In this document: one piece after another, positions 61,058-64,000 of the stretch
How the letters are laid out: the number at the start of each line of letters is the position of its first letter
How positions within the stretch are numbered: position 1 is the stretch's first letter
Notes under the pieces: model-generated
Told to the model about the DNA's origin: nothing
Seen by the model: the letters and a program-made list of their open reading frames with translations, nothing else
Database searches by the model: none
Made by a program: the position numbers and the translations under genes
Source of the DNA: Sporosarcina sp. FSL K6-3457
GTDB lineage: Bacteria > Bacillota > Bacilli > Bacillales_A > Planococcaceae
Assembly (NCBI RefSeq): GCF_038007285.1
Contig: NZ_JBBOWX010000001.1
Location: forward strand, 1,629,501 to 1,693,500
Direction of reading: 5' to 3'
Length of the DNA: 64,000 nt

Positions 61058-61441
61058 ATGAAATATATAAAAATTGTTTTACAAGTTCTATTATTATATG
61101 GATTGGTGCTAGTGGGGGGCTGGCTTCGCAACTTTTTTCATATACCCCTACCAGGTAGTATTATTGGGCTGTTGTTGTTATGGGCAGCGCTGTCATTGAA
61201 AATAATTCGACTGCAATGGATTGAAAAAGGGTCTTATTTTCTTTTATCTTTTATCCCACTTTTCCTGTTACCCGCGACAGTCGGGGGGATGGATTATGGA
61301 TATATCTTCACAGGGAAAGGTTTTTTATTAATCCCGATTACAATGATTAGTACATTTTTGACGATGTGGATTTCGGGTTATACGAGTCAATTCATTGCCC
61401 GGAAATCGGCTGAAAGGAAGGGGAAAGTGCCATGCGAATAA
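61058..61441 (+). CDS. CidA/LrgA holin-like membrane protein
   Basis: A 127-residue protein with four membrane helices and the CidA/LrgA signature FHIPLPGSIIGLLLLWAALS. The pair with LrgB is a holin/antiholin-like system that affects murein hydrolase activity; recent work also links such pairs to pyruvate or small-acid transport. GAGGAGGGAG precedes the ATG. Its end overlaps the LrgB gene start by ten bases, so the two are translationally coupled. No LysR or LytSR regulator gene is adjacent. Confidence 0.88.
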   Translation: MKYIKIVLQVLLLYGLVLVGGWLRNFFHIPLPGSIIGLLLLWAALSLKIIRLQWIEKGSYFLLSFIPLFLLPATVGGMDYGYIFTGKGFLLIPITMISTFLTMWISGYTSQFIARKSAERKGKVPCE

Positions 61442-62121
61442 TGATGCTTACCGTCCTTTTTTTCGTCCTGACCATCGCGGTTTATGTTGTGATGAATTTC
61501 TTTTATGTAAAATATCGCCGGTCTTTTTTAATTCCCATCTTAACATCAACGGTGACTATGATTGTCATCCTATTGTTGTTCAAGGTCCCTTATACAACAT
61601 ATATGATTGGAGGCAAGTGGCTGGATGTCTTGCTAGGTCCTGCGATTGTTGCTTTGGCGATTCCATTATATAAACAGCAGGATGTCCTTAAAAGGAATGT
61701 GCTCCCGATTATCGGAGGGGTATTGGTGGGCGTATTTGCAGGAATGCTAAGCGGTATGTTGTTTGCCAAGTTATTTGGTTTCTCACAAGATATTATTTTA
61801 TCATTATTGCCGAAATCCATTACAACGCCTATCGCCATTCAAATTACGGCGGCAATTGGTGGTATTTCTTCATTGGCAGCTGTATTTGTTATGATTGCGG
61901 GTTTTTCAGGGGTGATTTTCGGTCCGCTGTTGTTCAAATGGACTCGAATGGACACTGCTATGGGGCGTGGCATTGGGTTAGGTGCTGCGGCACATGCGCT
62001 CGGTACGTCGAAAGCCATTGAACTTGGTGAGCGGGAAGCCTCGATGAGTTCGGTCGCGATGACACTTTGTGCGATCATTGGCTCAGTTTTAGGTCCAGTT
62101 ATGGTTTGGATATTTTATTAA
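61432..62121 (+). CDS. lrgB: LrgB/CidB-family membrane protein
   Basis: A 229-residue protein with about seven membrane helices and the LrgB signatures LGPAIVALAIPLYKQ, LLPKSITTPIAIQI and GLGAAAHALGTSKAIELGE. It works with the CidA/LrgA partner encoded just upstream. The start ATG 61432 lies inside the last codons of that gene, with GGAAGGGG nine bases before it. The convergent niaR gene follows beyond a partial family 1 repeat. Confidence 0.92.
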   Translation: MRIMMLTVLFFVLTIAVYVVMNFFYVKYRRSFLIPILTSTVTMIVILLLFKVPYTTYMIGGKWLDVLLGPAIVALAIPLYKQQDVLKRNVLPIIGGVLVGVFAGMLSGMLFAKLFGFSQDIILSLLPKSITTPIAIQITAAIGGISSLAAVFVMIAGFSGVIFGPLLFKWTRMDTAMGRGIGLGAAAHALGTSKAIELGEREASMSSVAMTLCAIIGSVLGPVMVWIFY

Positions 62122-62123
62122 GA

Positions 62124-62200
62124 TAAAATTTGTGACATCCGCCGGAGGCTCAATTTGAATCAGTAGGGAGTCCAAGTTCCTTACTGATTCAAATTGGGTA
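62124..62200 (-). repeat. Family 1 dispersed repeat, copy E (partial)
   Basis: AAAATTTGTGACATCCGCCG and GAGGC (core, reverse orientation) are followed by the hairpin CAATTTGAATCAGTA/TACTGATTCAAATTG with about 16 bases between arms. The closing AATTACGCC palindrome is missing. It may double as the terminator region between lrgB and niaR. Confidence 0.7.
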
Positions 62201-62204
62201 TCTG

Positions 62205-62744
62205 TCATTCGACTAAGATACCCGTTTTTCGCAATGCGTCTTCCGCATTTTTTATCTGTTCTTCATTGTCCGCCAGTATTGTATGAAGGTGAATGCCTTC
62301 TTCTGCTAGCTTCGATAAGTAAACTGCTTTTGCCTCACTAATTCTCTTGATGAATTCTTGCACTTCGTTTCGATTAGAGACCATGATGGAAGCACTTAAA
62401 TCCCCATAAACAGGGTGTTCGATTTTAACGTCTTTGACAGTCACGCCGTTATCGACGAGAATATTCAGTTCCTCTTCGGTTTGTTCAGGCTGATGCTGAC
62501 AGACGATTACTTTTTCAATTTTCCTAGGTGTTCGTTGTGCGTGCATATAGATGTAGCCTTGGCTTGTTGCGATAATCGGTTCGTTTTTTGCTTTAAGCAA
62601 TGTAATATCGCCAACAATCACTTGTCGACTGACATTCGTCAATTCCCCTAACTCTTTCCCCGTCATCGGTTTGGTAGCTGCCTGTAACGTGTCAACAAGG
62701 ACTTGACGGCGTTCGCTACCAGGCATTTTTTCATTTTCGCTCAT
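62205..62744 (-). CDS. niaR: NAD biosynthesis repressor NiaR (YrxA)
   Basis: A 179-residue niacin-responsive repressor: N-terminal winged helix (LVDTLQAATKPMTGKELGEL, VSRQVIVGDITLLKAK) and a C-terminal 3H domain with the conserved histidines in HPVYGD and GIHLHTILAD that bind nickel or zinc. It represses de novo NAD genes when niacin is available. It starts 19 bases after the nifS stop, in one operon, and a NiaR-type palindrome lies at the nifS/nadB control region. Confidence 0.93.
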   Translation of the reverse strand: MSENEKMPGSERRQVLVDTLQAATKPMTGKELGELTNVSRQVIVGDITLLKAKNEPIIATSQGYIYMHAQRTPRKIEKVIVCQHQPEQTEEELNILVDNGVTVKDVKIEHPVYGDLSASIMVSNRNEVQEFIKRISEAKAVYLSKLAEEGIHLHTILADNEEQIKNAEDALRKTGILVE

Positions 62745-62763
62745 TTTTATCCCTCCAGCATTA

Positions 62764-63906
62764 CTAGTTTATCATAAGTGGTTGTCGAATTTTCAAAGCG
62801 ATGTCAATTAGGCAATCTGCTAATGCTTCCACGTTAGCTATTGTTGTACGATTTCCGAATGAAATTCGGATAAATTCCTTTGCCTGCTGTGGGTCTATTT
62901 GCAAAGCCATCATCGCTTTAGAGGCGTGCTGCTGTCCTACTTGGCAGGCACTCCCCGTTGAAATGGCAAAACCGAGCCGATTCAATTCTAGCATGATGAG
63001 CTGCCCTTCGACATTTTTTACAGCAAGACCAATAATCTGAGAAAGTTGTTGTAGGTTATCACTCGTTTGATAAATTGTGAATAAATGAGGATAGGCCATA
63101 ATTTTATCGAGAAATGCTTGACGGAATGTTTGATAAACATGCTCAAGATTGTTTAGATGACTAGCTGCTGTGATAAATGCGGCAATGCCAGGCACGTTGA
63201 CAGTGCCTCCTCTGAAACCTGCTTCGTGGACGAGTCCTGGGAAAACAGGGACAAGTCGATGGCGTGGATGGATATAGGCGACACCAACACCTTTTGGACC
63301 ATACACTTTATGGCTGGAAATCGTTAAGCTATCGACAAGTTGTGCAATTGGTTTTAGATCAATTTTACCAAATGATTGTATACAATCACTATGAAGCAAA
63401 ATAGAACGTTCTTTTACGATTGCGGCAATTTTTTCAAGCGGTTGTATCGTGCCTATTTCTGGATTGATATGCTGTATGCTCACAAGAATAGTGTCGCTTG
63501 TTAATGCTTTTTCGAATAGCTGGAGATCCACAAAACCCTCCTTAGTAAATGGAATCGTCGTTATTGTAAATCCGTCTTCTTGTAAATAGGCCAACGCAGA
63601 ATCGATGGAAGGATGCTCCCCAGCAGTGGTGATAATATGATTCCCTTGATGTCGATTCGCCTTTGCCAGTGAAATGATAGAGAGCAGGTTGCTTTCCGTG
63701 CCTCCGCCAGTGAAGTACAGGCCAGCTGCATGAACACCAAGCATTGCCGCAAGCTCCTCTCGACATAACGCCAGCATGTTTTGTGCCTCGGCTCCCACCT
63801 CATGTAAACTACTCGTATTTCCATAGCATGCTTGCGCGAGCTTGCTATAAACATGCGCCGCCTTCGGGTGTAGTGGCGTCGTTGCCGCATAATCGAAATA
63901 ATGCAT
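62764..63906 (-). CDS. nifS: Cysteine desulfurase of NAD biosynthesis (NifS)
   Basis: A 380-residue PLP enzyme that provides sulfur for the iron-sulfur cluster of quinolinate synthase NadA. The PLP lysine is in LTISSHKVYGPKGVGVAYIH near residue 195 and the persulfide cysteine in AISTGSACQVGQQ near 318. The start is ATG 63906 behind GGAGGAATGACCT. It is divergent from the gene just beyond the window end, which by synteny should be nadB, and forms an operon with niaR. Confidence 0.92.
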   Translation of the reverse strand: MHYFDYAATTPLHPKAAHVYSKLAQACYGNTSSLHEVGAEAQNMLALCREELAAMLGVHAAGLYFTGGGTESNLLSIISLAKANRHQGNHIITTAGEHPSIDSALAYLQEDGFTITTIPFTKEGFVDLQLFEKALTSDTILVSIQHINPEIGTIQPLEKIAAIVKERSILLHSDCIQSFGKIDLKPIAQLVDSLTISSHKVYGPKGVGVAYIHPRHRLVPVFPGLVHEAGFRGGTVNVPGIAAFITAASHLNNLEHVYQTFRQAFLDKIMAYPHLFTIYQTSDNLQQLSQIIGLAVKNVEGQLIMLELNRLGFAISTGSACQVGQQHASKAMMALQIDPQQAKEFIRISFGNRTTIANVEALADCLIDIALKIRQPLMIN

Positions 63907-63939
63907 AGGTCATTCCTCCAACTTCTTAATAACTTCATC

Positions 63940-63967
63940 TTGTCATAGTTTGTCTTTTGTGTAAAGA
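63940..63967 (+). promoter_or_regulatory. Promoter of an off-window gene (probably nadB)
   Basis: TTGTCA (63940-63945) and TAAAGA (63962-63967) with a 16-bp spacer. A GGAGAGGA ribosome site occupies the last bases of the window (63993-64000), so a plus-strand start codon lies just outside. Confidence 0.5.
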
Positions 63968-63968
63968 T

Positions 63969-63984
63969 AGATGTCAAGACACCT
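63969..63984. promoter_or_regulatory. Candidate NiaR operator
   Basis: AGATGTC-AA-GACACCT is an inverted repeat (AGRTGTC-N2-GACAYCT) next to the plus-strand -10 box and upstream of nifS. It resembles NiaR boxes known for the nadB/nifS control region of Bacilli; the match is from memory of the palindromic form. Confidence 0.6.
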
Positions 63985-64000
63985 AGTGAATTGGAGAGGA

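Noticed and set aside
61058..62121. Phage holin or prophage remnant
   Set aside because: The pair is a normal chromosomal CidA/LrgA-LrgB operon; no other phage gene is near.

Overview
The window looks like chromosome from an endospore-forming, low-to-moderate GC Firmicute of the Planococcaceae (Sporosarcina/Lysinibacillus-like). Reasons: the infC-rpmI-rplT-ysdA-ysdB order of Bacilli with an L20-type leader, the sporulation set prkA-yhbH-spoVR, meso-diaminopimelate dehydrogenase, a two-GTPase bacterial dynamin, the niaR-nifS pair beside an off-window nadB, Gram-positive Shine-Dalgarno sites and many TTG/GTG starts. Genus is inference. No rRNA, tRNA, CRISPR array or prophage was seen.

Layout. 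1-3034: 3' part of a C39-like/TPR protein. 3050-5529: translation operon with its leader, then ysdA and ysdB. 5625-10474: dUTPase, XRE regulator, metallophosphoesterase, an oxidoreductase behind a catabolite-repression site, and fhs. 10495-12347: an IS1182-type element inserted in the fhs terminator with an 8-bp target duplication. 12732-23530: a diguanylate cyclase, M3 peptidase, ferredoxin-NADP reductase, a GntR/DUF1648 pair, a polysaccharide deacetylase, trhO and rpoN. 23690-26226: a decayed short-chain dehydrogenase followed by intact thiolase and acyl-CoA dehydrogenase (fatty-acid type operon). 26273-28499: a regulator with two small membrane proteins, then a DUF368 lipid-carrier translocase. 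28650-33250: prkA-yhbH-spoVR. 33889-38590: signalling genes (receptor, SARP-like response regulator, second diguanylate cyclase). 38856-45557: hemerythrin, recQ with an apparent AUC start, a preQ1-riboswitch-controlled queF/transporter operon, an MFS exporter, ddh and a deoxyribosyltransferase-like gene. 45858-51940: a three-gene RND efflux operon whose third gene encodes a TolC-like protein, unusual in a monoderm. 52073-63906: CheX, dynA-sulfurtransferase-phosphoesterase, RNase H-like/ypeQ/csp, an HD protein, a tandem-repeat coiled-coil protein, a CidA/LrgA-LrgB pair and niaR-nifS.

The least explained content is intergenic. Two dispersed repeat families occur. Family 1 (near 3262, 33750, 43770, 58410, 60755 and 62125) is modular; its longer copies contain hairpins whose stems change by compensating substitutions while the five-base loops stay almost constant, so structure appears to be under selection. 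Read on one strand, those loops present CAGGAYG, like the CsrA-binding hairpins of CsrB-type RNAs. Family 2 (near 12374, 17647, 36856, a scrap at 39319, and a related copy inside the IS) also keeps a covarying outer stem.
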